Shown here in pieces: positions 34,668-46,106 of a DNA stretch of 64,000 nucleotides. Both the position numbers and the translations under genes were made by a program. Position 1 is the first letter of the stretch. Every line of letters begins with the position of its first letter. The notes beneath the pieces are model-generated. The model ran no database searches, was not told the DNA's origin, and worked only from the letters and a program-made list of their open reading frames with translations. Origin of the DNA: Ochromonas danica (Eukaryota > Sar > Chrysophyceae > Chromulinales > Chromulinaceae); NCBI GenBank assembly GCA_015146655.1, contig VKHL01000138.1:1-64000 (forward strand). The letters run 5' to 3'.

Positions 34668-35835
34668 ATGCAACAATGAGTTAGAGCAGTTGTTAACATA
34701 GTTGAAAGCTGGAAGTTGACGTAAACTAAATTTTGTGGTTACAATTTAATACATTATTTATGTTGTATCCTCGTTCCAAAACAGCATAACCGTTTTTCTA
34801 AAGCATAACAACACTTATCGGGAATGAGTTCAAAGTCAATCAGTTCATTCATTCTCTAGTAATCAGTTATTAATCATCTATTTCATCACGCGAGTCCGCC
34901 TCAAGCATGCATAATCGCCAGAGTCTCTCCATACTCCCACCAACAGACAAGTTTCACAAGGTTCCTGGTTGTCTCCCTCTCATCTCACTCTTATCGTCAG
35001 CTTTCTTGTGGTTGATTTACTTCCAACTGTAAGCTTTGATGGTACGCTCTCCCGCTTGTGTCACGGTCAACGAATGCATCAGAGCCATCTGGTTCATCAA
35101 ACCACCATGTCACTTTCTCTACGTTGGTGGTGGCGGTCTAATGACAGGGATGGTGATAGTGCATGCTTGAGCAAAATGGGGAGGAGAGGAGCAAAATGGG
35201 GATGGAGGGAGAGAGAGAGATATGACCATGCTAGTAGCATATAAATCGATTTAATAAATTTTATACATTTTGCTGAATAAAAAGACAAGTGTTTCTTGAG
35301 TCTAACAACCAACTATATGAGATAGAAAGCTCAATACTGTGATAATATCATTCCATTTCCCCTGGATCAGATTTCCATGAAAAAGTTGATCAGATGCGTG
35401 GGAAGAATGTTCTAGAAGCCCAGAATCTGGAGTCTGTGCCGTCTGTCCTCTCTCATCCACTTGTCCAGTGCAGCCACTTGCCCTCTGTTTTGATATCATC
35501 ATCATCATCATCATCGTCACTCATTCCGACTGATATCCACTTTGATTACTACCTACCTTGTCTACCTGGTATTTATTATCAATCAGAAAAATTCAAGTGA
35601 GAAGACTTCTTTTCTCTTAAAAGAGATCTTTCCCAAACAGAGAAGAAGTTCATACCTGTTATAATTCATTATTATTATTATTGTTGTCAGTCAAAAGAAA
35701 ACGCAAGATACAGATTCTTGAACAAGTGGAGATTCAATAGTCAAGTATCGTTTGCATGTCAAATCGATTTTAGAAACAAACAAAAAGAATCATTATACAA
35801 AAGAACAAAACAGAAATTGTTAGACATTTTTTTAC
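34668..35835. other. Intergenic, about 1.2 kb
   Basis: The stretch holds AT-rich DNA, a short ATC triplet run near 35490-35520, an (ATT)n run near 35668-35685 and some GA-rich sequence near 35205. The open frames here are short, with composition like the spacer. It probably includes the promoter and long 5' leader of the kinase gene. I see no RNA gene or mobile element. Confidence 0.5.
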
Positions 35836-38559
35836 ATGCATGTCAAGAGGAATATTAGTACAAGTGTGTCCGATTTACAGATGAGCAATATGTCCGATTC
35901 AGTTAAACGATTAGCAATCGCACGGGATGGTATGCCTGTAGCAGCTCCAAGTATTCAAGTACCGAATCCGCGAGATACACCTCTCTTAACAGTAATGTCC
36001 AATGCGCGTGATGACTTCAACTCACGTTATGAACTTATTCGAGAGGTTGGGAAAGGTGGATTTTCTACAGTTTTTCTTTGTCGTCATCGTGCCACGGGTC
36101 TAAATTATGCTGTTAAGGTAAGAAGAAGAAAAGTCTTGAATGTTACTGTATTGTGATGTGCTGATTGTGTTTGTTGTGATTAATAGATTATCGACCTTCG
36201 TCCACTCCGTTTGCGCGAACGTTTTAATCCAATTCGATTAAAGAGAGAAGTGGATATCATGCGTCGTTTAAGACATCCCAATATCATTCAGTTTGTTGAA
36301 GTTTATGAAGATCCTGATCATTTAATGATGGTAATGGAGTATTGTCCAGGCAAAGAGTTATTTGATGTGATTCTAGCACGCAAGCATTTCAAGGAAGAAG
36401 ATGCACGTCCTATTTTTGCACAAGTTGCAAGAGCTATTTTCTATTTACATACTCTTCATATTATTCATCGCGACATCAAACCCGAGAATGTGCTGGTTCT
36501 TGATACGCCTGATCCTGTAACGGGCGAGTTGATCGTGAAGTTGTTGGATTTTGGTTTATCAAAGAATGCCAATGGTGGGTCTGCTGCGAAGACATTTGTC
36601 GGTACGCCGTGTTATCTTGCCCCGGAGGTTGAGTACACTTCCAGGGGTTTGGGTGGTACATATGGGCTACCAGCGGATTGTTGGTCACTTGGTGCAGTTC
36701 TTTACGTCATGTTGGTGGCTCGCTTTCCTGAATTCGAACAAGACCAGTCCGGCAAAGTTGTCGTCAAGCTTCCGCCTGTGCTTTGGAATCATATTTCGTC
36801 TGAAGCAAAGGATCTTATTCGAGGATTGATGAATACAAATCCTTCTGCTCGATTGACCATGGCGAGTGTGTTACAACATCCTTGGTTGGGGAGATACAGG
36901 GCTACTGATGTTGAACTTACTCGAATTACTGTGGCCAATAATGATCTTTCAGAACACTTGCAACAAGAAGAAGAAATAATGGCTGAACAAGAAAAGAAGG
37001 CGAATGTTAACCTTCCCAATCAAGGGCAGGAGATGACCGCCATGGGAACTGTGGTTCAGCAGCATGTTATGGTTTTGCGTCCACATGAAGGAGCCCCGTC
37101 GTCCGTGAAGACATTTGGACCAGAACAATTACAACTCGCGCCATTGTTGCATCTTCAGCGTAGCATCGCGACTTGCTTTGAGGAGGCTCATGCGCAATAT
37201 CAGATGATGCCAGAGGTTGCTGTACAAGTGCGTCGTGGAGCTGTGCTTTGCAGACAACAACTGGTTGAGAGTACCAAAATGTTGAGGAAAGTGGAGCAAA
37301 CGGCTGCTGAAGTCCTGGAAATGTTCCCTGACTTAGAACTGGCAGTGGAGGAAGAAGAACCTCAGTTGGCTGCTGAGTTCTTCAACATTGTTAAAGGATG
37401 GGTTGTTGAACTTCGAGAAGTGGTAGCCAGTACTCAGAAGATTAACAAAGCCTCCATGAATCAAATTCAGAAAGTCGTGGAGCAATCTACTCTTGGCTTG
37501 AGGAAGCAAGAAGAGAATAAGAAAGCGGTAAACACTATTTCCTTGTCCAAGAAACTTCTGGAAACATTGATGGACAAGATCCAAGTCCCATCTTCGACTA
37601 ATGCAATGATTGTTGGCTCTCCTCATCATAGCGATGATGAAGATGTCATCGCACTTGATGCAAATCAAGTTTTGGAGCTTTTCATGGCTTTGTTTCAATC
37701 CACTCAACAAGTGCAGAAACATCAGCATCAACAACATCAAAATGGTCATCATACACCAACTTCACCTGTTGTAACGACGGGCCATGGTCCTCATGAGTCT
37801 GTTACTAGTTCTAAGCCTAATGTTACGGATTTAGCCTCAATTTTTCAACGTCAACCCATCCCGACGCCTCCTCTTGGCGAGGATCGCAGGGATTCCGCGC
37901 AACCTTTAGAAGCTTCCACTTCTCAACAGTCACTCGTGGAAGAGATGCGGCGTACTACTATTAAAGAAGATAATGCTGGTGAGGGATTATCATCGTCATT
38001 ATCTATTGAGTTGCGGTGTCCAGATGAAGAAGATGGAGAGATGGACATGGGTGAGGATGTTAACAGTTTAACTGAGTCTGCTTCATCTCCCCGTGCGGCT
38101 GTTAGACTTGCCGAAGCGCTTCAGAAATTGCGTCAAGTGGATATTATCTTGGAGCAATTAGGTATCTTCTGGGCAAATACAGAAGTTGTTTTGGATTTGT
38201 TGACGAAGAAAGGTCAACATGTTGAGCAATTCATTGGCTTCTCCTCAAAGCCACGTCTGATGGCTCGCTTCCGAGAAAGAATGGAAGAATACAAACGCTT
38301 TTGGGAAGGTGTCCGTATCATGTGTGCTAACTATGTGCAAGGCGTGCAAATATATGATGGTGATCGCAAAATGTATGGCTTTCTAAAGCAAGGTTCTGAG
38401 GGAAACGGGACATCAACGTCGGAGAATATGGAGAAAGGAGATAGCATTGATAGTATGGGGAACAGTTTAATGCATGAGTTCAACTCCACTATTCCTGTCA
38501 ATAGCCCGCCTCATATTCTGGAAATGAACAGTCAACAAAGTGAACGGAAACGTCGCTGA
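35836..38559 (+). CDS. CAMK-group Ser/Thr protein kinase with long C-terminal region
   Basis: Exon 1 is 35836-36117, the 69-nt intron is 36118-36186 (AAG/GTAAGA ... AATAG) and exon 2 runs from 36187. The product is about 884 residues. The kinase domain spans about residues 66-330. It has the glycine loop VGKGGFSTVF, the VAIK-type lysine in NYAVK right at the intron, EYCPGKELFDVI, HRDIKPENVLV with the catalytic Asp, DFGLSK and YLAPEVEY. All residues needed for catalysis are present. It resembles the CAMK/CHK2-like kinases. The following ~550 residues contain helical, Glu/Gln-rich stretches, a His/Gln run (KHQHQQHQNGHH) and a C-terminal helical block (ALQKLRQVDIILEQLG ... FWEGVRIMCANYVQG) that I do not recognise. 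ATG at 35881 is a possible later start. No calmodulin-binding site or FHA domain is obvious. Confidence 0.82.
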
Positions 38560-39122
38560 ATAAGTGAACGTTTTATGAAGTGAATTTGTTGATGTCAATA
38601 ACTTAGATATTTAACTATCTCGAGTGCTTTCCTTTTGCTAGCTTTCTTGTGTATACATTAAGTTTAATAATAATTCCACCGTGTAATCATTCCATTCTAT
38701 ATGGCACAGTTTTTGACAATAATAGCATTATTTTCAGCAATGGAAGCTGAATATCAAAACCCATGAAATTTATCCAGTGGTCCTTGTTACTACACAATTG
38801 GAAGTTACTGCACTTCGTGCATTTGATTGATTAGTACTGTACTGTACATATCCAAATCATTGGAAAAGCAAAACATAAATGAATGGTTTTTCTGTTTTCG
38901 GCGGTGCTGTGTGTTGTGTGCACTGCTGTATGGAATGGGAGGAGGATGGAATGGAGCAGCAAGAGACTGACAAAAACAATACCAACGGTAGTCAATAACT
39001 AGATAAGTGAGAGAAGAGTAGTCTAAGTAAGATCAATCTCATTTCTTCTTCCTATCGAGTGATAATCTAAAAGAATTGTAAAGGGAAGCAGAATAAGAGA
39101 AATAACGAACTAACAAACAAAG
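38560..39122. other. Intergenic
   Basis: This 563-bp AT-rich spacer lies between two plus-strand genes. I see no open frame, RNA or repeat of note. The 5' leader of the next gene is purine-rich (about 39,060-39,120). Confidence 0.5.
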
Positions 39123-40256
39123 ATGTCATCATCATTATCATCATCATCATCTTCTTCTTCATCTTCTTCAGTCAATTCCTCTTCTTCTTCGACTTCTTTA
39201 CTTTCTCTCTTATCTCGTCTTCCTTATAAAGTAGTCATCTGTTGGTTAGTCTTATTATTCTTTGGATATTATTTTAGTCTACCTTCTACCTTATCAACAG
39301 AAGAGAAATTATTACATCCACAAGGACCCATTGCTTATCATACCCAAGCAGCACTTTTACATCGACGTACAAAAGATTATTTCCCACAAGCAGTTGTCTT
39401 TGTAATTATGGGTAACTTAGCTAAAGAAAGTCTTGTTGAAGATGCTTTACTCGCTGTACGATTACTTGGTCGATGGGAAGAGAAGATCATTATCCTCACT
39501 GATCGTCCAGGATGTTTCCAAGATGCACAAGCTAATAGTATGTCTTGGACAATCATTCCTGTAGCACCACGTTCAAGTTTAATTGAGATTAAAGCAATGA
39601 AAGCAGAAATCTTTCAATATCTTCCTAATGATATTCATCGTGTCTTATATATGGATGTTGATATCTTAGTTACAAGGAATTTAGGATTCTTTTTACAAGA
39701 TTTATCACATTTATTATATTTCCAATTCCCAGCAATGCAACCAATAGGAAATGGTGAAAGTGGTAATAGTGGTTCCTTGTCAATAGGAAAGAATGAATCT
39801 TCTTCTTCTCTGACCAATGGACAAGGTGATCATCTCTTTAGTATGGCAGCCTTTCTTGATGCTAAAGGGCATTATGTTGGATTTTGTTCTGGTTGTGAGA
39901 AATGGCATTCTGGTGTTATCTATATGGTACGAGATTATGGGAAACAATGTCTTGCAGCCTGGGCTTCGGTCTTACGATCTGGTCGGTTTGGTACTGATCA
40001 AGAAAGTTTGGATTATGTAGAGAACGCTGGGAACTGTTCTCGTATGGTGACAATACCTTCCAGACATCTTCTTTTTGCAAAGGATTATATTGGTATGTTG
40101 TTTACGTCAGGACAAACTTTCATTCATTTGACTTCAGCTAATCGTTTGGATACACAAGATTTCTTCTATAAGGATTACGTTATTCCCCGCATTCGTAATT
40201 CTCTTCATCCTCCACTAAAGCCTTATAATCCAAATCCTAGCACCAAGACTTGCTAA
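39123..40256 (+). CDS. Type II membrane glycosyltransferase (GT8/GT77-like)
   Basis: The gene is intronless and encodes 377 residues. A long Ser run opens the protein. A single membrane anchor (VVICWLVLLFFGYYF, about residues 37-53) follows, giving type II topology as in Golgi enzymes. The luminal domain has LYMDVDILVTRNL, a DxD motif that binds the Mn-nucleotide-sugar, with a helix (EIKAMKAEIFQYLP) before it as in GT8-like folds. Later conserved-looking pieces are HSGVIYMVRDYG and FGTDQESLDYV, the latter typical of a D-Q pair near the acceptor site. The sugar and acceptor cannot be told. Neighbours give no hint. Confidence 0.75.
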   Translation: MSSSLSSSSSSSSSSSVNSSSSSTSLLSLLSRLPYKVVICWLVLLFFGYYFSLPSTLSTEEKLLHPQGPIAYHTQAALLHRRTKDYFPQAVVFVIMGNLAKESLVEDALLAVRLLGRWEEKIIILTDRPGCFQDAQANSMSWTIIPVAPRSSLIEIKAMKAEIFQYLPNDIHRVLYMDVDILVTRNLGFFLQDLSHLLYFQFPAMQPIGNGESGNSGSLSIGKNESSSSLTNGQGDHLFSMAAFLDAKGHYVGFCSGCEKWHSGVIYMVRDYGKQCLAAWASVLRSGRFGTDQESLDYVENAGNCSRMVTIPSRHLLFAKDYIGMLFTSGQTFIHLTSANRLDTQDFFYKDYVIPRIRNSLHPPLKPYNPNPSTKTC

Positions 40257-40579
40257 ACAATAATGTCACGTGAATAAAATGTGCTTAAGGGATGGAGCAT
40301 TGTCTCTTTCTTTGCTATGCCATGCTATGCTATGCTATGACCAGATGGAGTGGTTATGCAATTCTTTGAGGGTGGGGTTTTCGTTTCTGTCATGGATGGA
40401 GTGAGTTAGTTGGCTTCCCACCTAACGCTACAATTGTGTACAATACTATACTAAGATAGTCAATAATTCTGTGTTAACTCAGTTCGTTTAACATAACACC
40501 GCGTGTTTGTGGCAGATGTACAATCTAACCACCACGGCACCTCCCTCCCTAATGCTGATCGTCCATCTCATGCTCATCT
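40257..40579. other. Intergenic, convergent 3' ends
   Basis: This 323-bp spacer separates the glycosyltransferase from the CcmI-like gene. A short tandem of ATGCT/CTATG units lies at about 40,313-40,339. I see nothing else. Confidence 0.5.
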
Positions 40580-41657
40580 TTAAGGCTTCTTTGCTTGAGT
40601 AGCGCCACCACCGCCACTGCCACGAGAGTCTTCCAGTTTCTCAAGCGCTTGATCAAAAGTAGCTAAAAGCTGAAGATCTGATTGTTTATAGTCATTCTTC
40701 TCAAGACGAATGGGCACGTGTAAATCTGCACGACTACGAATAATCTTCCCAGCAAAGACTTTTGGATCAGTCATACCAAATGCAAAACGTTCATGTCCTG
40801 TAGGATTGGAAAGATAACGACTTGGAGTAATAAGAGTAGTGAAAGTGATCGTATCTTGAATCGTTGAACTTGTTTTAAATGTTTCTGGTGTTTGTGGAGG
40901 AAGAAGATCATCTGAGGTTAACTCAAAGACAAAAGGGAAAGTAAGATCACGTAGTGGAAATCTCTTCGCAGCAAAAGGAGGAGGTTGTCGTCCAAGAGCC
41001 AAGACAAAGAGACTGGCATCCTCACTATCATACAGGGCATCAATATCTGAGGCTTTTTGGAAACCATAAGGATAGAGAAGACGATTGCGTTCATCAGCAT
41101 CAAGATAGACAGCACCACGTCCAACAAGCTTTCCTTCAGGATAGAGAAGCTCTTGTGCAATCAGATTTTCGTCTTGTTTCTACAGTATTCAATTGATATG
41201 AGAATAGGATGATTGTTAGTGTCAAGAACAGAGGATGGAGGAAGGTGACAGAGGTAGGTCATTGAGAGATGATATACAGGTAATAGAAGAAGCAGTACTG
41301 GCGATGAGGAATGGTATAGTACGGTAGGGGTAGTGGATGCCATGGAGGGGAGATGATGCAATCAGCAGATGCTGTGCTAACCTCTAAGAGTGCTTTTTGC
41401 AAGCCAATACTGGACATACGCAACTCTTGTAGTTGTGCTTGAAGTGAGACTCCACTGTCACTTCCATCTTGTACGGCTACGGCTGGTAGCGGAGCTGATA
41501 GCAGGACATCATGTATTGGCAGGAAAGACAAAAGTGCCGCGGCCGTCGCAGCACGTACTTTACCTTTCCATCCATGAAGACTATGAAGAAAAGAAAGAAA
41601 CAAAAGGAAATGGAAGATGTAAATTTTATGATTCTTCATCATCATCTTGCCTTGCAT
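40580..41657 (-). CDS. CcmI-like C-terminal domain protein, probably plastid (lumen)-targeted
   Basis: Exon 1 is 41657-41382, the intron is 41180-41381 (GTTAGC ... CTACAG, 202 nt, the longest seen here) and exon 2 is 41179-40580. The product is 291 residues. It opens with a signal peptide (IYIFHFLLFLSFLHSLHG), then a basic stretch with GWKGKVRAATAAA, then a second hydrophobic segment ending in APLPAVA. That is the layout of a bipartite plastid presequence followed by a thylakoid-lumen signal. The mature part has a helix (VSLQAQLQELRMSSIGLQ) and a beta-rich domain: LFVLALGRQPPPFAAKRFPL, then PFVFELTSDDLL, then KVFAGKIIRSRADLHVP. That order recalls the C-terminal domain of cytochrome c biogenesis factor CcmI/CycH (FVFARA ... 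PLAVKRLP ... ARISKSG). The match is by memory and modest. A role in cytochrome assembly or another lumenal function is inference. Confidence 0.55.
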
Positions 41658-41742
41658 CAGCAACCAGACTGATAAAATGAGCTGTCCGAACTACAATTTC
41701 AACTTCTTATCCTTTCTATATTGAACTTAGACAATACCAGAC

Positions 41743-41860
41743 ATGATCGTTCATACTAGCACTACTGCACCCTAACCCGTCAGATCTAGGAAGTTAAGCG
41801 TGCTCAGGCGAGGCCAGTAGTACGGTGGGTGACCACGTGCGAAGCCCTCGTGACGATCGT
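41743..41860 (+). rRNA. rrn5: 5S ribosomal RNA
   Basis: This 118-nt segment has the 5S hallmarks. The ends pair (ATGATCGT at 41743-41750 with ACGATCGT at 41853-41860) as helix I. The internal control region includes CAGATCTAGGAAGTTAAGCGTG (A-box side), and GTAGTACGGTGGGTGACCAC gives the loop E / box C region. A T-rich stretch with TTTT follows at about 41867. It sits alone between two minus-strand protein genes, and I see no second copy in the window. It would be transcribed by RNA polymerase III from its internal promoter. Confidence 0.93.
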
Positions 41861-42088
41861 TTGGATGTTTTACTTGCTCATCGAGTTCATCTTTTAGTGT
41901 GTACACTATATCCACTAGACAATGACTCGTGTGCATTACGTATCGACTACTTTACAACGTTAGACTATAGACAAGGTGGTGGGAAAGACAATATTTCATC
42001 CTCAGTAATTCTTTTCATTTACGCTCTCTGCTTGGATGAATAAATGTATCATCATTCAATTCACAAAATCAATCGCATTCCTTAAACA

Positions 42089-44494
42089 TTACTCGAACTT
42101 CCAATCAGGTGGCACAGCCATCGCCCAATTGAACTTATCTCGCAGGGTCTTTGCAAACACTTTGTCAATTGGTACCTCACAGCGCTTGCACCAGGCTACA
42201 GAGATACGAGGATCCATGTAATTAATCTTCGAAGTCCCCAATGCTACTTCTTTATTCTCATCTCGATTGCGAATATCAACTTCTAATTTACGAATATCTT
42301 CCGTCCATTTTTCAATACGATTAGTCAAAGAATCTACTGAAGGAGTAGTCTTGAACTTATGCTTCTCCGTATTGCGTCTTCGTAGATCAGCTTTAGCAGC
42401 TTGTTTAGCAACTTCCAATGCTTCGGCAGCCGCCAATTTTTCTTCAGTAGTCTTTGCCTTTTCTTTGCGTTGCTGCGCATTTTGTAACTGTGTCTGAATG
42501 CGTTCCACAGCATCATTATCGTCTTCTTTCAAGGGAATGGACTTCACTTTATTTTTCTGAGCCAGTTCTTTCCATTTCACCAATTCAACACGTTGATCTT
42601 TCAACATCTGCAGCTTTTCATTGAGATTTTCAAACATAGTCTCTGTTGCCTTCGAGACCGTTCGCTGATGGTTACAAAGGATTGCCACCTGTCTATTGGC
42701 TGCATTGTAACGCACAACCTTCTCCTGTACAGGCAAACCTTCGAGATCTTCAGCAGTAGGAAGTTCCTTCTCCAATGTAACAGATGCATTATATGTACGG
42801 AATACCTTGGCAGTCAGTCCTTTCATCAGAGAATTGAGATGCTTATTTAGAACAGGTGGGGTGAGAGTCTCAAAGACATCTTGATCAGGACGTTTGTTTG
42901 CACAAAAATCTCGTAAACAACCATAGACAGCCTTACCCAGATCTCCATGCTGAGCGAAGTTAATAGTTTGCTTGAAAAGCATGGAATCTTTACCCAAGAA
43001 CTCTAACTCAATCTCATAACTTTCAGGATCAGGATTGAAACGCAGATGTTCTCGACGTAAGGAACAACAACCAACGGTATCAGCCTCATCTTCACCCTTT
43101 TCTCCACCAACACGAAGAGCAAGAACATCAATAACCCACATTGCTGTACCTAATTGTCGATCAGATCGATCCTTCGTCTGACGGATCTTAGCAGTGTAGT
43201 CAGCACGAACTCTATGGATACAGGTCTTGAGCTTGATAGCCTTGTTATACTTATCTAAATCACTCTTTCCTTTGAAAGAGGAAGAAGCAGAAAGCATGAC
43301 ATACTTATTTTGACTTTGAACATTTTCAGTCCAAGAACAGAGCCATGTGACAGCTGGATCATGACGAACAGATTGCCAGGCATGACCTGGTAATGGACAA
43401 ATAGGCACACAAGAGTCTTCACTCAAATTAAGAGCTACTTGTTCCGAAAAGCATCGAGTTTTCAATTTGCCAGTCTTGGGATGTTCACCACGTCCTCGAA
43501 AGAGACTAGGTGGTTCCATATTGTAATTACCCATCTTCTCCAGGCGACCATCAATTAATGCATAACCATATCGCAAGAAGTCAGCCTCTTTCTCAGCTTT
43601 CTTTACTAACTTCTCTTCATCTGTTGCTGCTTTCTTTAAACTTTTCTGAGTTTCAAGATGTTTTCGTATCTCAGAAAAGTCTAACTTATCAAAGCTGCGA
43701 ATTACATGTCCTTCGCCTAAAGCTGCTTTGAAATCTTCAAAGAAGTTCTTCTCAAAGACTGGACGAGTCTTGTCATTACCTAGCTGAGGTCCATCTAATG
43801 GCATCGCAGCAAAAAAAGTTGCAATTTCTTCTTGTTCATCCGTCAGATCCACTGGTTGTCCATTATAATAAAGTGGTACATTATGTCGAACATAAGCAGG
43901 AGCAAATTTAATACCAGGATGTTCTAAATATCTCCAATTTGTACCAGCAGGTAGCTTGGGTGCTTCCCACCATTTATATGCTTTACGTGCTTCTTCTAAA
44001 CGTTCTGATTTCTTCAAAGCTTTCAATTTACCAGATGATGATTTCTCCTTTTTTGTTTTCTTGGATTTTGAAGCCTTGGTGGTTGTCTTTTCCTTGGTTT
44101 TCCCTTTAGTTGTAGTCTTCTTAGCAGCCTTCGCAGTGGTTGTGGACTTTTTGGTTGCTGCAGAAGCTTTGGTTGTTTTCTTGGAAGTTGTGGCAGCAGC
44201 AGCACGTGTTCTTTTGCCACGCGCTGGAGGCTCATCATCTTCTTCTTGCTCCTCGTCATCATCATCACCATCCTCATCTTCATCATCACTGTTAGATGAG
44301 TCATCATTAGAATCATTGCCACCATTGTCATTATCATCATCGTCATCATCATCATCACCACTCTCACTTCCACTTTCAGAACCATTCTCTGATCCACTTA
44401 CGCTATTATTATCATTATCTTCTTCTTCATTACCACTATCTACATTTTTCTCATCATCTGATTCTTCAACTTTAATACGCTTTCGTGGTGGCAT
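42089..44494 (-). CDS. TOP1: DNA topoisomerase I (type IB)
   Basis: The gene is intronless. The start chosen is the ATG at 44494 ([12 protein letters not shown]), because the reading upstream is unlike the family. The product is 801 residues. The N-terminal ~190 are a charged, Ser/Asp/Lys-rich tail with nuclear-localisation-like basic runs. The core follows ([56 protein letters not shown]). The catalytic region includes [20 protein letters not shown] and, near the C-terminus, [17 protein letters not shown], whose Tyr (about 759) forms the 3'-phosphotyrosine link. A Lys/Glu-rich coiled linker lies before it. The enzyme relaxes supercoils ahead of RNA and DNA polymerases. It is complete. Confidence 0.95.
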   Translation of the reverse strand: MPPRKRIKVEESDDEKNVDSGNEEEDNDNNSVSGSENGSESGSESGDDDDDDDDNDNGGNDSNDDSSNSDDEDEDGDDDDEEQEEDDEPPARGKRTRAAAATTSKKTTKASAATKKSTTTAKAAKKTTTKGKTKEKTTTKASKSKKTKKEKSSSGKLKALKKSERLEEARKAYKWWEAPKLPAGTNWRYLEHPGIKFAPAYVRHNVPLYYNGQPVDLTDEQEEIATFFAAMPLDGPQLGNDKTRPVFEKNFFEDFKAALGEGHVIRSFDKLDFSEIRKHLETQKSLKKAATDEEKLVKKAEKEADFLRYGYALIDGRLEKMGNYNMEPPSLFRGRGEHPKTGKLKTRCFSEQVALNLSEDSCVPICPLPGHAWQSVRHDPAVTWLCSWTENVQSQNKYVMLSASSSFKGKSDLDKYNKAIKLKTCIHRVRADYTAKIRQTKDRSDRQLGTAMWVIDVLALRVGGEKGEDEADTVGCCSLRREHLRFNPDPESYEIELEFLGKDSMLFKQTINFAQHGDLGKAVYGCLRDFCANKRPDQDVFETLTPPVLNKHLNSLMKGLTAKVFRTYNASVTLEKELPTAEDLEGLPVQEKVVRYNAANRQVAILCNHQRTVSKATETMFENLNEKLQMLKDQRVELVKWKELAQKNKVKSIPLKEDDNDAVERIQTQLQNAQQRKEKAKTTEEKLAAAEALEVAKQAAKADLRRRNTEKHKFKTTPSVDSLTNRIEKWTEDIRKLEVDIRNRDENKEVALGTSKINYMDPRISVAWCKRCEVPIDKVFAKTLRDKFNWAMAVPPDWKFE

Positions 44495-44818
44495 GATTGA
44501 TATTCTTATTAATTGCTCTCTGAGGAGAAGCAAATAAATTTGATTTTCGCCATGCCAGCAGACAACAACAACCGCCCGCCAACACCAGCAGCACTTTCCG
44601 TAGTTTCGGACTTTCGTAAATCTGATTGTTCGTTGTGGCATTTAGTGTTATTACGTAAATAATTGTGAAATTCCATAGCTTCCCTCGTGCACCGACCACG
44701 AAAAACAGGGTTAACTTCCTTCCAAGTTCCCAGACTCTGGTAGTCTGGTCTGCACGGGGTGAGCGTGTTGCGACAAGACGGGCGCTTTGCCTTCCCTCCA
44801 CATGCCCTCACGACGGCG
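44495..44818. promoter_or_regulatory. Divergent promoter region, TOP1 / L1
   Basis: This 324-bp region lies between the start codons of topoisomerase I (minus) and ribosomal protein L1 (plus). It should contain both promoters. No clear box is visible. Confidence 0.5.
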
Positions 44819-45723
44819 ATGAACTTGATTCGACGGAATTTATTAGTATCTCTCCGAAGAGTTAATACTCTTGGAGAGATTAGTTATTTTTCTACTAGTG
44901 CTCCTGCGGTTGCCACTACCACGGAGACTGTGACAGCTGAGGTGAAAAATAATGGGAAAAATCGTCATACGAAAGAGAAGAAAACCTTTCCTTTGCTGAA
45001 TGCTCATAATGCGATTGCGGAAATGAGAAATGCTTGTTGGGCAAGTTTTGATGAAAGTGTTGAGATTGCTATAAACACCGGCTTAGATCCAAGAAAGCCT
45101 AACCAATCAGTGAAAGGTGTTGCCAGATTACCCTTTGGTACTGGCAAGAAGACACGTATTTGTGTCTTTGCCAAAGGCGCTGATATCGAAGCAGCTTTAG
45201 CTGCTGGTGCTGATGTAGCTGGTGTGGATGAGGTTGTTGCCTTGATTCAGGGCGGTGATGTCAATTTCAACACCGTTATTGCTACACCCGATTGCATGCC
45301 TACCGTGAGCAAGTTGGGAAGAGTGAGTTACACCAATCTGATTTGCTCTTTTCTATTGTGTTTTCTTATGCTTTTTGGGGGATTTAGATTTTAGGTCCTC
45401 GTGGATTGATGCCTAACCCTAAGATGGGTACCGTCACGACTGACGTGGAGAAAGCTGTCAAGGCAGCAAAGGCCGGTGCTATTCAATTTAAAGTCGAGAA
45501 GAAGGGCGTTATTCAGGCTGGAGTAGGCAAAGTTAGCTTTACTAATGAAGCTTTACTTGAGAACATTCGTTCTCTCATGTTGGCAGTTCAAGACGTCAAG
45601 CCTGAGGGATTCAAGGGAAAATACATTCGTGCTGTACACATCTCCTCAACCATGGGTCCTGGTATTGAGATTGAGTTGCCTTATGTCGATCCTGCTAACC
45701 CTCGTTTCATGCTGAACATGTAA
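44819..45723 (+). CDS. Ribosomal protein uL1, mitochondrial-type
   Basis: Exon 1 is 44819-45322, the 65-nt intron is 45323-45387 (AGA/GTGAGT ... TTTAG) and exon 2 is 45388-45723. The product is 279 residues. The N-terminus ([19 protein letters not shown]) is an Arg-rich amphipathic presequence of mitochondrial type. The body is bacterial-type L1: [35 protein letters not shown], then across the intron [19 protein letters not shown], the L1 signature, and [10 protein letters not shown]. The protein binds 23S-type rRNA at the L1 stalk. Plastid location cannot be ruled out, since plastid L1 is similar, but there is no signal peptide. A second AG three codons into exon 2 (TTTTAG/GT) could be a rare alternative acceptor but would break the frame. 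Confidence 0.9.
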
Positions 45724-46106
45724 GACTAATTGAAGCAGAAGGTGGAACATTGTTGTGCTAATCTAATGGGGCAGAATCATTCCATTCTACAAACATCAGA
45801 ACAACGACAGACCAATCACAAACAGTACAGCTCCCTTGAGAACTGTGTACAATAAAGTAAATCAAAGTGAAAGAAGATGTTGAGTAAAACAGGTAGGTAG
45901 TTTAGGTTAAAAAAGGTAAGTCAGGAAAGGTGGATGCATACTCGAAACAACTATTTGTATGCTATTATTATCACTACTATTCCATCCATTCCACACATAC
46001 CCCATCTACCAACATCATGAGCTAAGCAAACTCATCAGATCAAGCAGACTTCGCATGTGTGGAATGAACTTGTATAGAATGAATGATGGCTGAAGAGGCC
46101 ACATCC
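45724..46106. other. Intergenic, left edge of the inverted repeat
   Basis: This is the 3' region of the L1 gene. The palindrome begins at 45855. No gene is seen. The mirrored sequence lies at 47848-48099. Confidence 0.5.

Noticed and set aside
34969-35244. A small protein gene in the spacer before the kinase
   Set aside because: It has low complexity, no family resemblance and spacer-like composition, and is probably 5' leader or spacer.
44495-44641. An N-terminal extension of topoisomerase I upstream of the ATG at 44494
   Set aside because: The extra residues come from a non-ATG start, are Cys/Trp-rich and unlike the family; [12 protein letters not shown] is a typical start.
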